This document shows positions 1 to 13,000 of a stretch of DNA of 64,000 bases, piece after piece (position 1 is the stretch's first letter; each line of letters begins with the position of its first letter). The stretch lies in assembly GCF_023053635.1 (NCBI RefSeq), contig NC_086178.1, positions 91,124,226 to 91,188,225 on the forward strand, given 5' to 3'. The notes beneath the pieces are model-generated. The model did no database searches, was not told the DNA's origin, and was given only the letters and a program-made list of their open reading frames with translations. The DNA comes from Elgaria multicarinata webbii. Its lineage: Eukaryota; Chordata; Lepidosauria; Squamata; Anguidae. The position numbers and the translations under genes are program-made.

Positions 1-350
1 CTCTCTCAAAATACTAGAACCCGGGATCATCTCATGAAGCTGATTGGTGGGAGATCCAGGACAAATAAAAGAATGTACTTCTTCACACAGTGCAGAGTTA
101 AATTATGGAACTCACTACCACAGGATGTAGTGATGGTCACCAGTTTGGATGGCTTTAAAAGGGCGTTGGATAAATTCCTGGAGGCGAAGATCATCAATGG
201 CTACTAGCCCTGATGGTTGTGTGCGATCTCCAGTATTTGAGTCAGTAAGCCTGTGTGCACCAGTTGCTGGGGAACATGGGTGGTAGGGTGCTTTTGCACC
301 GTGTCTTGCTTGTTGGTCCCCAGCCGATGGCTGGTTAATGTTCAACACTG
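1..350 (+). repeat. Dispersed reptile repeat fragment (LINE-derived type)
   Basis: Diverged copy of a repeat that is very common in squamate genomes. It is recognised by the phrases for 'gaactcactaccacaggatg' and 'ggataaattcctggag', followed by the stretch ending near 'ccagccgatggctggtt'. Other fragments of the same family lie at 6480-6625 and 51220-51301 in this orientation, and at 10866-10975, 18950-19085 and 33893-34065 in reverse. I believe it is a non-LTR retroposon 3' fragment, but the family name is not certain. It lies in an ADAMTS14 intron upstream of the first exon seen here. Confidence 0.6.
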
Positions 351-527
351 TTATAGAAATGTTTATGTGACTTTGGATTATTACTATAAATATATTTTTC
401 AGGGTTTTGATTTGTTTTAAAGCATTTTTTTAGTGATTTGTAAGAAGACTTGAAAAATATAACTAACTCCGCCTCCAAGGTTTTATGGGTTGAGTTTGGC
501 CACCTGCTAGCCATCCATCTTGTATAT

Positions 528-663
528 CAGCCTTCCCAAACCTGGTACCCTCCAGATGTTTTCATCTTCAACTCCCCTGAGGCCCAGCCAGTATAGCCAA
601 TGGTCAAGAAGCCTGGGAGCTGTAGTCCTAAACATCTGGGGGGTAACAGGTTAGGGAAGGCTG
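528..663. mobile_element. Palindromic hAT-like MITE, family A (copy 1)
   Basis: The ends CAGCCTTCCC and GGGAAGGCTG are inverse complements. The body reads as a long imperfect palindrome ('ctccagatgtttt' against 'aaacatctgg'). This is the first of about a dozen copies of one family in the window. No clean target duplication is visible at this copy. Confidence 0.7.
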
Positions 664-1006
664 CTGGATGTTATTGCCATTCACCGACAGTAGTCACCAT
701 GTTGTTTTGCAAGGTATTCAGTTGTAAGATGCATGGACTATGTAAGTGGACTATGCTAGAACCATGGCAAGAATCACTCTCAAGTAGTGATTAACTGTCA
801 TTTTTGGGGGAGAGGCCATTATTGAAGGTACAGGACTTAAAGTACCATGTAGGCTTGACCACTGCATGAAAAATAATACTGCTGAGCTACACAGATTTAC
901 ACTATTGCTGAGGGGGTGATTGAAGTCTGTTGACAATTCTGTCACTTTGAAATTCCACCCTTAGCACCATTTGCTCTGTGTTTTTGTGTTTGTTTTCTTC
1001 TGACAG

Positions 1007-1130
1007 CATGTTGGTTGTGACAAAGAAATTGGCTCTCTGAAGGAGGATGACAAGTGTGGCGTTTGTGGGGGTGACAATTCCCACTGCCGGACAGTGAAGG
1101 GGACTTTGGTCAAAACCCCAAAGCAGTCAG
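1007..1130 (+). CDS. ADAMTS14: ADAMTS14 exon: end of Cys-rich domain
   Basis: The acceptor is ...ttctgacag and the donor is gtgagagt. The exon encodes 41 residues starting [10 protein letters not shown] and containing [11 protein letters not shown], the conserved cysteine cluster that closes the ADAMTS Cys-rich domain. It ends with one base of the next codon (phase 1). The previous exon is outside the window. Confidence 0.95.
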
Positions 1131-3988
1131 GTGAGAGTAGAAGGATAAAGTAAACTTTTTTTTAAAAAAAGGCAGGAAAATAATCACACAGTGCTTCTAG
1201 AGAGACAGTTTTCTGCAAACTACGGATGACCAGAATTAACACGAGGTAACAGAGTTCAAATTATAACTGGAGCACAAAATCTAGCGCTCCAGTTGCTGTC
1301 AGGAGGACACAGCCTTCTGTTCTCCCTGAAGTTTTGTACGACTAGTCAAATGAACTCTTTTATTTATGACAAGTGAATAGATGTGGCTTTGCATGGGTTG
1401 GAACAGCCCTTAGTTTGATAAGGCGAAGTCTTCAAGCAAATCTATATGGCTATCAGAGTTGGACATATTGTGCCCTCCCTGTCTGAGTGATAGCACTCAA
1501 AGGAAGAGCCCTGCCATGATGTACCCCTATAGCCCCATGGAGGGGTCTGTCCATTCTATTCTCCTGAGGGAGGGGGGTCTGCCGCACAGCAGCGGTGGGG
1601 AGTGTAACTCTGCCTGCTAATCTCCTGTGACTTCAAACTGTATTAACTGCAAAGCTATGCACTGTTTAGGGAAGTCTGTCATCTTGTGACTGAAGGTATT
1701 ACTGCAGGCTTCAACCATGCAGACGCATTTAAATTAATTAAATTTATTAATGAGTTTAAAAATGAAATAACCCTGAGGTGCACTCACCTAAGGTGCCCTT
1801 CGTATGCATGCCAAGTTTCAGGTGTCGAGGTTTCGCAGTCTTAGTACTATGATGCTGACAGACAGACTGTTGTGGATGATATTTGATTTATTTATATACA
1901 ATATTATGTGTGCATAAATACCACTGATAGAGTTATACTTGTATGGAGACATATAGGATCTGCACAAATGAATACTATGAACCAGGAATTTCTGAACATT
2001 CCCTGCCTATAGGGATAGTCTCCAAGTAATGGAGAATATGAACTCAACTAAAGGATTTCCGTCCATTAGAGGAGAATGTGCATATTTATTTACAGCACAT
2101 TCACCAGGCAACTTACAAAACATCCTGGTTACTGTGTCAGTTTGTGTATATTCTCTGATGTCACTTGAAGGTTACATATGTTGACTGTGTAGTGTATGAA
2201 TTTTCTTGTTTATGCTGTCCATCTGGACATATTTTCCTTTCAGTTCTCACTAACTACAGTGTGTGCACACTATTTAGTATACAAGCACGAATCTGTTATA
2301 CAAAATAATAAATAACTTTATAATTGTCCGTCATGTACACTGACGGTGCTATTTAAATACTACTACTACTACTACTACTACTACTAATAATAATAATAAT
2401 AATAATCACTTATTATACCTATGATCTGCAGCACTGGATTGTGATACCTAGTCCACAGGAAACATCTCCATTCATTTCAATGTGGTTTGTGCAGGAGGTG
2501 TTCCCAAGGTAGTAAGCACATTCTTAACAAAATATGTTTGGTAGCTGCAGCAAAATCAAAGGTGATTTTTTTTTTTTTTAAAAAGAAGGTATTTCCTCTA
2601 AGTGAAGATTCCTGCAGCTTCAGAATCTAAGAGGAGTGTTTCATGGACTCATATCTGACTGTAGCACTATGCTTTTTAAGAATGGCTTCTTTTCTTTGCA
2701 ATTTTCAGTGGGTGCTTTGAAAATGTTTGAGATTCCAGCTGGCGCCAGGCATGTTCACATTGAAGAGATGGAGCCTGCATCCCATACAATTGGTAAGAAC
2801 CAAACATAGGCATAGGTGGAATGAGAGTCAATCCTGCCTCACCCTGTTTATTCAAAGGGGTATTTAACAGTTTAATCCTCAAAAAGGGCTTGTTGAAAAA
2901 AATCCAGGGTTCATTGGAATTAAGCACTTTAAAGTCCTGCTTATCTTAAGAAGAGATGCTTAACCATCACAATGAATTCAGTGGGATTCAAAACACTTAA
3001 CTTTGGCTCAATTGCACAGTGTGATTTTCCAATGAGCTATTTTGATTTTCCGATGAGCCCATATGGTGCTAGTATTGCATGTAAGTATGTATTAGTATTT
3101 TTAGAGTGATTTTCTCTTTGTTGTCCTGGGCCAATTTTATTCAGTCATCATTACCATAGTGTAAATAGGCACTGCAGGGTTGACTCATGCATTTGTATAT
3201 ATTATGTATGCAGAAAAAAAATACGGCATTATACAACGCAGCTGCAATCGCGCACCCTGACTTTTTTCTCTGGAGAGAGGCAAGAATGTGCAAGATGGTG
3301 TCAAGGCAGCCCCTTGCCTCACTCCAGAGTTGCCATGGAGGTGTGGCCAGGAGGTGCCTGGTGGAAGGCAACCTGCGATTGGTCGCCTTCCACCAGGAAG
3401 AGGGCGGGAGTGGCTCCGGTCCCCGGATGGCCACCCAGAAACCTTGCACTCCCTCCTCGGCATCGGGATTACCCAATGCCACTACAGCGGAGGGAAACTG
3501 CGGGGTTTCCAACGGAAACGGCGCTGTGAAGACACCCCCATAGTATTAGTAAAGTGCAATAACTTGCAGTGCTATAGTCAGCAGAAACTTTAGATTATAT
3601 TCCATCAGTGTTTTTAGAAATGTGATACTGATTTATTTATTTATACTTTGCAAAGTGTCCTAACTTTGATTTGAGTAAAGCAGATGTATATGGATGTGTA
3701 AGTGAGGGAAGAGAGCTTTGGTTCTGGGGAGTATAGAGTTGTAATAAACAAATACATAAGTATGGATATTAGGAGTGGATGGTTCGTGATCAGTTGGTAA
3801 TATAAAGCAATGCTTCCCTCCGTATTCCAAGCTCACATTCTGTTGTCTGTAAAATCTGTCCCAACTGAGATTTCTAGTGGAATTGCCAGGTACAGCAGCA
3901 AAGGCTGGGATCCTTTAGCACTCCTATACGTGCTATACAAACTTGAGAAGTCTGGATTTGAAGCCTAACCTCTCATGCTTGTAGAAAG

Positions 3989-4028
<40 letters not shown>

Positions 4029-7000
4029 ATGTTTTTCTTTCTGCTCAGGAGCTCTATTAATTCAGAGGATGACTTGGAATACCAGGCAAGACTTGATATG
4101 TCAGTGGTACATACAAGCCAAGCAAACATTTACAAGGAAATGAAAAGTAACTCTAAATTTCAACCAGAGGGCACTTGGACAATAAGGAAATGGAGGGGAG
4201 AGGATTTTCTTCTTCTACCTTAATTCAAGAAGAAAGCCAAATGTACTGCTAACTTTCAAACTTTAAAGATTACCATAATAATTTAAAAATATTTATTTAT
4301 TTCTTACTCACCTCTCACTTTGGATCGAGGCAGGGAACAACATTACTACAACAATACAATCCTTAATATAGGAGGATTCCACCCCTACTTGCCGCCTTAA
4401 CTTTAACACATGACCCAACTACTTATATATCCCTCTAAACCTATTGTGTGCCCTCAAAAGCTTCTTTCTGTATGCTATGCTAACAAACCCTTATAACCCC
4501 CCACCTTACACATACTGAAGTTGCAAGGCCCAAGAAAAACGCCTTCAAAGCAGGTGCAATTCTAAACCAGTCATCAAAAGAACGTTAAGAAGCTAAAACA
4601 TGCTCTGTGTAGTTGATTTTGAGTTTTTGATTGCTTATGCCTAAATTTCCTTTTGTGTCATTTTGCTCTGCTGTCCACAAAAGGTGTTGATAAGAGGAAA
4701 TTACTTTATGAACTTCTTTCCCCAGCTGTTAAGAACCAAGCTTCTGGCAACTTCATTATTAACCCCAAGGGCAAAAGTGTTGAGACCAACACCTTCCTAG
4801 GGATGGGCTTGGAATGGGAGTACACCATTGAGAATGGCAAAGAGAGCTTGAAGACCAATGGACCCTTGCATGAAGCCATCAGTGTTCTGGTGAGTCCTGG
4901 AAAGATGTAATAGGTTGATATAGACACACGTACATCCAGAAGTGCAATATTTTGCCCTAACACCCTCTCTAATTTACACTGGTTATGACTACTTAAAGTA
5001 GATCTACTTAAGAGCACTCCACACAATCATTTTTTTGTGCAAAACCCATGCAGTGTTGGAAAGTTGGCATTATTACTAATGAGAAGCAGAGGCTGAGAAG
5101 AGAGTAGCTAGGCTAGCCTTCCCCAACCTGGCAATCTCCAGACATATTGGACAGCTCCCATCATCCCCATACAATATGGCTAATTTCTGGGATGTGTTGT
5201 AGTCCTATATATCCAGAGAGCACTGGTTTGGGGAAGACTGAGCTAGGCTAAGGTTCAAACTCAGGTGTTCTAATTCCTTCACATTTTATTCACTCGACCA
5301 TAACTGTACCTTTTAAAAATTCATGCCGAATTTAAGAGGATAACTAGAAGGTACTTTGTTGTTGTTTTTTAAATTCAGCATCTTACAGAAGCTCCTTTTA
5401 AAAGCTGTCTTATGACTTTGTCTCTCTGGAGCCTGGATCTGGTGGAGACAGCAAATACTTTTGAATTGTGTTTGCATCTATGTGTTGCTGGGGTTTTGTG
5501 TAAAGAGTAGCAGAATATTTTCCATCTCAGTGCAGTTTCCCCCCCTCCCCTTTCCTTTGTATCCAGGTCATTGCACAAGAAGATGATTCCAAGAGCAGCT
5601 TGATGTATAAGTACATCATACATGAAGACCTCCTTCCTGTCATCGGAAACAACAATGTCCTCCTCGAAGAAATGGACACCTATGAATGGGCTCTTAAGAG
5701 CTGGTCTCAATGCTCAAAAGCTTGTGGAGGAGGTAAGTTCTGTTTTTTTTTTTATTATTTGTTATTTGTTATTATTTCTTATTCCTGCAAGCCCTTCCAG
5801 TAGGTGGAGCATAGGACTGTTTCACATGAGCATGCATATCACGTGGTTGCTCAATACTTGATGGCTCACAGCTGAGTTGTGAACGGGTTCCGTTGGAAAA
5901 GGTGATGTGGATAGAGAGTGCAACCTGGAGCAGTTCATTCTTATGCAAGTCTTCACTTGATTTTGAACTCAGTCTATCACAGGGGTGATGAACCTTAGGC
6001 TCGTGAGCCAAATCCAGCCCTCCTTGTGCCCCATCGGATGACCATGTCACTCCCTTTTTCTGGCCGTATCCCCTTTCCACCAATCACCGTTTGTTTGGTG
6101 TCTTGCCTTTGCGTAGTTTCCTTCCTATTCTAAAAGGTTGAAATCCAGTGTAATTTTAGGATGTTTTTAGAATGTTTTTAGGATGTTTTTAACAATGTAT
6201 ATTATGTTCTTAATTCAGTTTTATGTATTTTATATTTACTGTTGTTCCCCACCTCGATCAAAATGGAGAGGTGGGTAAGAAATAATAACAACAACAACAA
6301 CAACAATTGAAATGTCTCTCCTAAGGCTTATTCTTTATTGGCAGAAAGAGCTTTAAGCTGAAACAGGCTGGTATATTTTGCACCATGTCCTGCCTTATTT
6401 ATTTATTTATTTATTTATTTATTACATTTTTATACCACCCAATAGCCGAAGCTCTCTGGGGAGGACAAAGGCAAAAGGGGTTGAGGGCAAAATAAGAACA
6501 TGAGAACATAAGAAGCTCTGTGGGTGGTTCACTGTTGGTGCCTGGCCGACGGTTGCTCGGCCACTGTGTGAACAGAGTGCTTGGCTAGATGGACCCTTGG
6601 TTTGATCCAGCATGGCATCCTCACGCCCCCCCCCCCCCCACTGGAATGCAACCTCCCAGAACTTCTCCATAAAAGAAATCAGCCCTTGGGCTGAAAGGGT
6701 TGTTCTACCCCTGGTCTGTCGAGTGATGAGAATGCATGTGTGAAACCAGTCTTCAGTAGATAGAAAAAATGAGAGTGCCTTTGACAGTGATTGTACTGCT
6801 GTTTTGGAGATTTCTCCTGGTGTTCTTCATTCATTTGTTTTAAATGCTTTCCATTAAACCGTGAAATGAATAGCCACAAGAAGGGACATTCTGGTTCTTG
6901 GAATGGCATATTGGGTTTAATTTCAGAGACGATTTTGACTAAGTCAGAATCAGTCTGCCTTAAATGCAACTGCAGTTTTGCTTATTCTAACTGCATTGCG

Positions 7001-10000
7001 CTACACCATGGTGTAAATTGGGGCAGCCCCAGGTACACATTTCATTACCTTGCTTCGCTTTTACAGCCCAATCCTATGAGCCGTTGTTCCTGCAGAGCAG
7101 TGCATAGGATCCGGCGCACAATGTTTTTCTGATAATACGTTGTCACTGCTTGCGATATTGCATCCATTCAAGCAAGTTGTGCATATGAAGGGCAGTTTCT
7201 TGGCATTGGCAGGGTCTTAGAGATGTTAATGTGCTTTTGCTGGGATTGCTTCCTATAGTTTCTTGATTTTACCAGTAAGATAAAAGGAAAGCAATATTGT
7301 CACGATTGCAATGTGATAAGAGTGCTTTTCAGAGAATATGAACTAAAACTTTAGGTAGGATTGCAGTTCTTCATAGTACCCATTCTGGAAGCAAGTGAAA
7401 TCATAAATAGGGAGTGAATTAATGCAAGCTTATGTCCAGAGCATTTAAACAAACAAAGCAGGTTTTGAAAAGCCAAGTAAGAACTTGCTGACTCAAGTCT
7501 GTTTTTCTAATGTTGTAGCTACATAAGCTGTATTTCCAGGGTAACAGCAGATGAAATCCGTACTACACACTAGATTGTGTTCATGACTAGGGTTTACTAA
7601 TCTGCTTTTTGTTGCTGTTGCTGGAAATGCGAGTGCCTTTTAAAGTGTTTCTCTGGACGTACAATATGCTAAGAAGATTGCCTTATCTCCAGAGTCTTTC
7701 TGATAAATGGCAGGCTGGGGTGTTGGTATTCACAGGACTCACTCTAGCATGTTGTCCAAAGTGAAAAGTTCTGACCAAGTTCGCTTGACGGAGGATGTTG
7801 GACAACTCTACTCTTTGTGGGAGAAGAAGCGCTAGAGAAAAATCTGTTAGATCAGAAACACTCTGTGCAAGGAAGGATTGCAGGCTAGAGCCCTCCTAGG
7901 GCATGTCTACACCATGCCTTATCCCGGAGATCGTCCCGGGATCATCCCTGTGCATCCACATGACACACAGGGGATCCTGGGGGCAGGGAGGGATGATCCT
8001 TCCATTTCCCCTGGATAACCGGGATGGATTTTAGCCCGATTTCCCCCGCAGTCTTGGGATCATCCCAAGACCGTGGGAGGTGTGGATGGCCATTCTGGCT
8101 TCGTCCTGGCTCCTCGTGAGTTGCTGGGAACCGGGTATGGTGCACGGAGCTCTTCAGGCGCTCCGTGGCCATCGGGGGGGGGGGAGAATCAGGTTTGTTG
8201 TTGTTTTCCCTACCTTTGGCAGAGGAACGCCCGTGTGTTCCTCTCTTGTTATTTTTTTTAAAATGGCGACTACGCCATCCTTCTGGGACATCACGCAGCT
8301 GTCTGGACACCCAGGGAGGATCGCAGAAGACGGTAAGTTCGCAATCCTCCCCCTACACCCTTGTGGTGTAGACATGCCCCTAGTGAATGAAACTACTCCA
8401 GAGAAAATGCACCCATCTGTAGGCACTTACACAATAGATGGGGACATTTGCAAGCAGTTGCTGCTGCTTTTGGGTTTGCTGAACAACCTCAGTAGGATGC
8501 TTTCTTTTATGTATCTTCCTTAAACGTTGAGGTTAAAAGGCTAAAAGGCTACGTCTTATTCAACAAAATGTTTTGTTTCCGGCTTATTGGACTCTGCAAT
8601 GCCTTTTTAATAAGGGTTTGTCTAACCTGCATAATTGTTGGAGGTGTAAAGCACCACATGCTTCTTTAATTCATATGTTTTGACAATGCCCAGTAGTTGC
8701 CCCCTTTTGGGAGGAAGTTATAATAAGGATAAACTTTGTACTGAAACAATCTATAATATGGAACAATGTGCATGTCCTCCTAAATTCCCTACTGGCTTCT
8801 TGGAAGTTAACCCACGGACAGTGCAAACGGGTTTTCAGAGCCCTTATGGCAGCTAAAAGACTTATACTATCACGTTGGAACAATAAATGCTCACCTCCCA
8901 TAATGCAGCGGACTGAGGACTTAACAACGTTAACAACATTTGAACAGGTGTTATATAGACACCACTTGGATATTTGGTCTGCTTTTCTTGAAATCTGTGC
9001 ATAGCTCTCTCCCTTTTTTTGTGAATGGTATATCTGACAGGAAAAAATGATGATATTCCTATGTATGTAATGTTTCTTTATTTTTATTTTTCACAATTTA
9101 TTTTTTGTGCTGTTTTGTTAACATTCACAATTTTTTTAAAAAAGGCAAAAAATGTATCGTCCTATAAGGTGAAAGCTGAGGTTAAAAAACCCAAACTGCT
9201 GATTACACCAAATTTAGTATTGTATTGCAATGCGAAAGGATGTGTCACAGAATAATACTAATATTTTTAATGGAGCCATTGTGGTGTAGTGGTTAAAGGG
9301 TTGGTCTGGGAGTCAGAAGATCCAGGTTCTAGTCTCCACTCAGCCATGAAGCTCAGTGGGGGACTTTGGCCCAGACACTGCCTCTCAGCCTAACCTATCC
9401 CACAGGGTTGTTGTGAGGATAAAATAGAGAAGTGGAAGACCACGTAAGCTATCTTGGATTCCTTGCAAGAGGGGAAAAAGCAGGATATAAATGTAATAAT
9501 CTACACGTGTATTGTAGTAATCAATATACTGGGGCCAATTTTAGAATGAACATGTTTCTGTGTGGCCTTTCTGACTGTGTAATATGGTTATTTAAAATAC
9601 CCTTTTGTGCAAATGGCCATGAGGGGAAAGTGGAAACCAAAATGCATGTTGGTGGAGGGCGTCAAGGAGACCTAAGTTGCCTCAATACACCTGTTAGTCA
9701 CGGAGAAGTAATTTGAAGAAGGTGGAATTCATTCTGAAAACAGTTTTCTTTAAAACATGAAAGGAACTTGAATTTATAAATGTAAAGGACTTATGTTGAA
9801 ATTTTCTCTGGCACAGATAATAATCACCTGTTAAGATGTGAAAGAACTTGGTTAGATCACGATAGTGGGATCTTAACTTGTGTTAGATGGATTTAAAGAT
9901 GGGACCCAAATTAATCTGCCTTTTTGCCTGTTGTGCTTTGTCACCCTGTGCTCTGTTTTTAGAACTATGCACAATTGGGTTGGATTTTAAAGCTATACAT

Positions 10001-13000
10001 TCTGGGTTTGAGCCACACTAAGTCATATTTAGAGTAGACCCACTGAAATCAATGGGACTTAAGTTGGTCAGGACTTGAGTTACTTGAACCGACTATGAAT
10101 GGATACTGGGTGAGTTCTATTTTGTCATGGATGTTGTGCAGTATTCCTTCCTATGGTCTGTAGCACCTGTACCAGGCTTCCTAATTCCTCACCTGCATTA
10201 TTTTTGTAGGTATTTGCTTTATTAGTATCAAGACACTTCTTCATGGCCCTCATATCGAGTGATCCCAAGTGATCTTCGGACCTAGAACTGCTTTCTTTCA
10301 GAGAGAAAACTGGTCATCAGGGGCCTTCAGTCCATTTTCTGGGCCCACAAGACTAGCATGATACTGTCCAGAGATGTGTGTTTTGAGGAGAATGCTCACA
10401 CCTCTGTAAGGAAGGCCACCTCGCACTTTGGGAAACCTGGGCCCAGACATGCTAGTTCCCTCATGGTTCTTGTTTTCGCTTCTGCGGTTTTGCAGGGATA
10501 CAGTACACCAAGTATGGCTGCCGACGGAAGAGCGATAACCGAATGGTGCATCGGAACTTCTGTGACAATGGCAAGAAACCGAAGCCGATCCGCAGGAGAT
10601 GTAATATGCAGGAATGCTCTCAACCAATGTGAGTGCTTCTCCCTTCCCAGCCCACCATCCTCCAGCTCTTTCTGAAATGAATTGCGGCATGTCAAGATAA
10701 GTGGCTGTGGTCATTTTAATAGAGCATTATCATTGCTTCTCAGTGGCGAGGCATTCGAATGCCAGTGTTTTCTTTTGAAATAATTCCCCTAAATTCTTCC
10801 AGTGTGATCCACTACCTAGCGATTTGCGAACTGAAACGAAATTCTCGTACTTCCCTAATTCTGGATCAGATAAAGGGCCTATATAGTCCAGTATTCAGTT
10901 CCCTTTCCATCAGTGGACAGCCGGATACCTGTAATCGTGGCCATTCGAACTCTTAGCAGCCTTCAGATTTGCAAACCAGATGGCCTAGTTCTCCCTGAGA
11001 TAGTCAATCTGTGCCTGCACAGTCCTGTTTCAGACTGCAGGCGGTGGCTCACGTTCCACACAAAAACAGCCCAAAACCTTGCCCACAGAAAGGCATGTCA
11101 GGGTGAAGGCTAGGCTAGAACTTTCTCCCTGATCTTTAGCTTTCAGTGTGCTGGGAATTTGTTGTATGGCTCCTGTCATCCCACAACTGCAGGTTGAAAT
11201 GGTACCACTGCAATAAGAACGAAGCCCGTGAATCTCTCTCTGTTACTAGACTAACGATGCAGGGTTTTGCTCTTTTCTTTGCAGCTGGGGGGCAGAGGAG
11301 TGGGGAGCCTGCAGCAAGTCTTGTGGCAAGCTGGGCGTCCAAATCAGAGTGGTGCAGTGCATTCAGCACCTACAGAACGGCACAAACAGGACCGTGCACA
11401 CCAAGTACTGCACAGGAGACAAACCAGACACTCGGCGGCCCTGCAGCCGTGTCCCGTGTCCTGCCCAGTGGAGGACAGGGGCCTGGTCCCAGGTAAGGCG
11501 GCATCTTTGCCAAGGGCACCATTAGGTGTCCTGGCGCCCCAGGCAAACTCATAAAATATCACACCCTCCTCACTTCCGCAGGAGACCTTGGAGCTTCTAG
11601 GTTAGGCATCCCCTACTCACTAATGGCAGCAGGCCTATGACTTGGCAGGGTGCAGTGGGATCTTCTTAGGGAGGCGCATAGGAAGCTGCCTTGGACCAAG
11701 TCAGACCTTTGGTCCATCTTGCTTGATATTGTCTTCTTGGAGTGGCAGTGGCTCTCCAGCAGTCTTTGCCGGCCCTCCCTGGAGATGCTAGGGATTTAAT
11801 AGAGCTTTAAACCATGGCTTTAACCATGGTTAAGCCAGAAAGCTGTGCTGTGTTCAGAAGACACCTTAAACCACGGCTTTAACCACAGTGAACAAGGCTT
11901 TTTACTTTATTCAGTATGGTTAAAGCCATGGTTTAAGGTGTCTTCTGAACACAGCCTGGCTTTCTGGCTTAACCACCATGGTTAAAGCCGTGGTTTCAGG
12001 TGTCTTCTGAATGGGGCCATAGTGTGTGCTCTGCGACCAGGTAGGGATGCCCTGATGGGACTGACAGGAAGGCGGAGGAGAACTAGGCTATGTAATTGCA
12101 TCAGATAAATCCCTTTGCTCTTCCGCTCAGCCCCATTCTTAAAATGGTAGTCGGCTTGCTAGATCTGCTTTTCTGTCTCCTCTGTGGCAGTGCTCCGTCA
12201 GCTGTGGAGAAGGCATCCAGCAGCGCCAAGTGGTGTGCAAGTCCAATGACAACAGCGTCGGTCAGTGTGAGAGTGAGAAGCCAGAGACCATCCAAGTTTG
12301 CAAAATGGCAGCGTGCCTAGGTGAGAAAAGCTGGAATTGCACGAGGAATTCCATTTTTAAAAAAGTATGCCCATGTACAATACGGATAGAATGGATGCTG
12401 CCTTAACATGGCGATGCACATGGATATGTACGAATGACATTGTACTTGTTGATGCATAACCAGTTGGTTGGTTTCTCTGGGGTCTGCTTGCACAGTGTGT
12501 ATGTGTAGGATGAAATCCTAAGGAATCTTGAAAGCCAGGACAGGGGAGCTAATGACCACCCAAAGGAGCAAGTGCTGTGGTCCTAGTGAAGGGTCTGGGA
12601 CTGCAGGCCAGAGGGCAGGCTGAGATTCAAATGACAATTACATAAATTAAGGGTGCTTCCTGATGAGGCTTTTATCGTGCTGTTGCCCTGCCTCAGTCAG
12701 AGAATTTTGCAGGGGGTCCAGATGATGTCTCTGCCACTCGTAAAACTCCTGTGTTTTCCTAGTGATTCTTCCTCCCGTCCCACCGCCCTGCCCTTTTACT
12801 GCAGAAAATCCATGAAGGAATAAAAAAGAATTTCTGCATAATGCCTCCTAATTCGTAGAGCTAATTCTGGGAACAAGAGGGAAGGCTTGGCTTTACAACC
12901 AGAGAGCTATCACTGGGGAGGCCAAAGGTCAAGGGCAGGGGATGTAAATGAGCCGAAAATGGACACTTACCTAGATCCCGCTAAGACAGCCTTCCTCAAC

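Noticed and set aside
8080-8523. 147-codon open frame
   Set aside because: It lies almost wholly inside a family B transposon and has no recognisable domain.
9271-9345. A tRNA gene
   Set aside because: A and B boxes are present, but they are the head of a SINE that recurs with the same body at 35680 and 47715.
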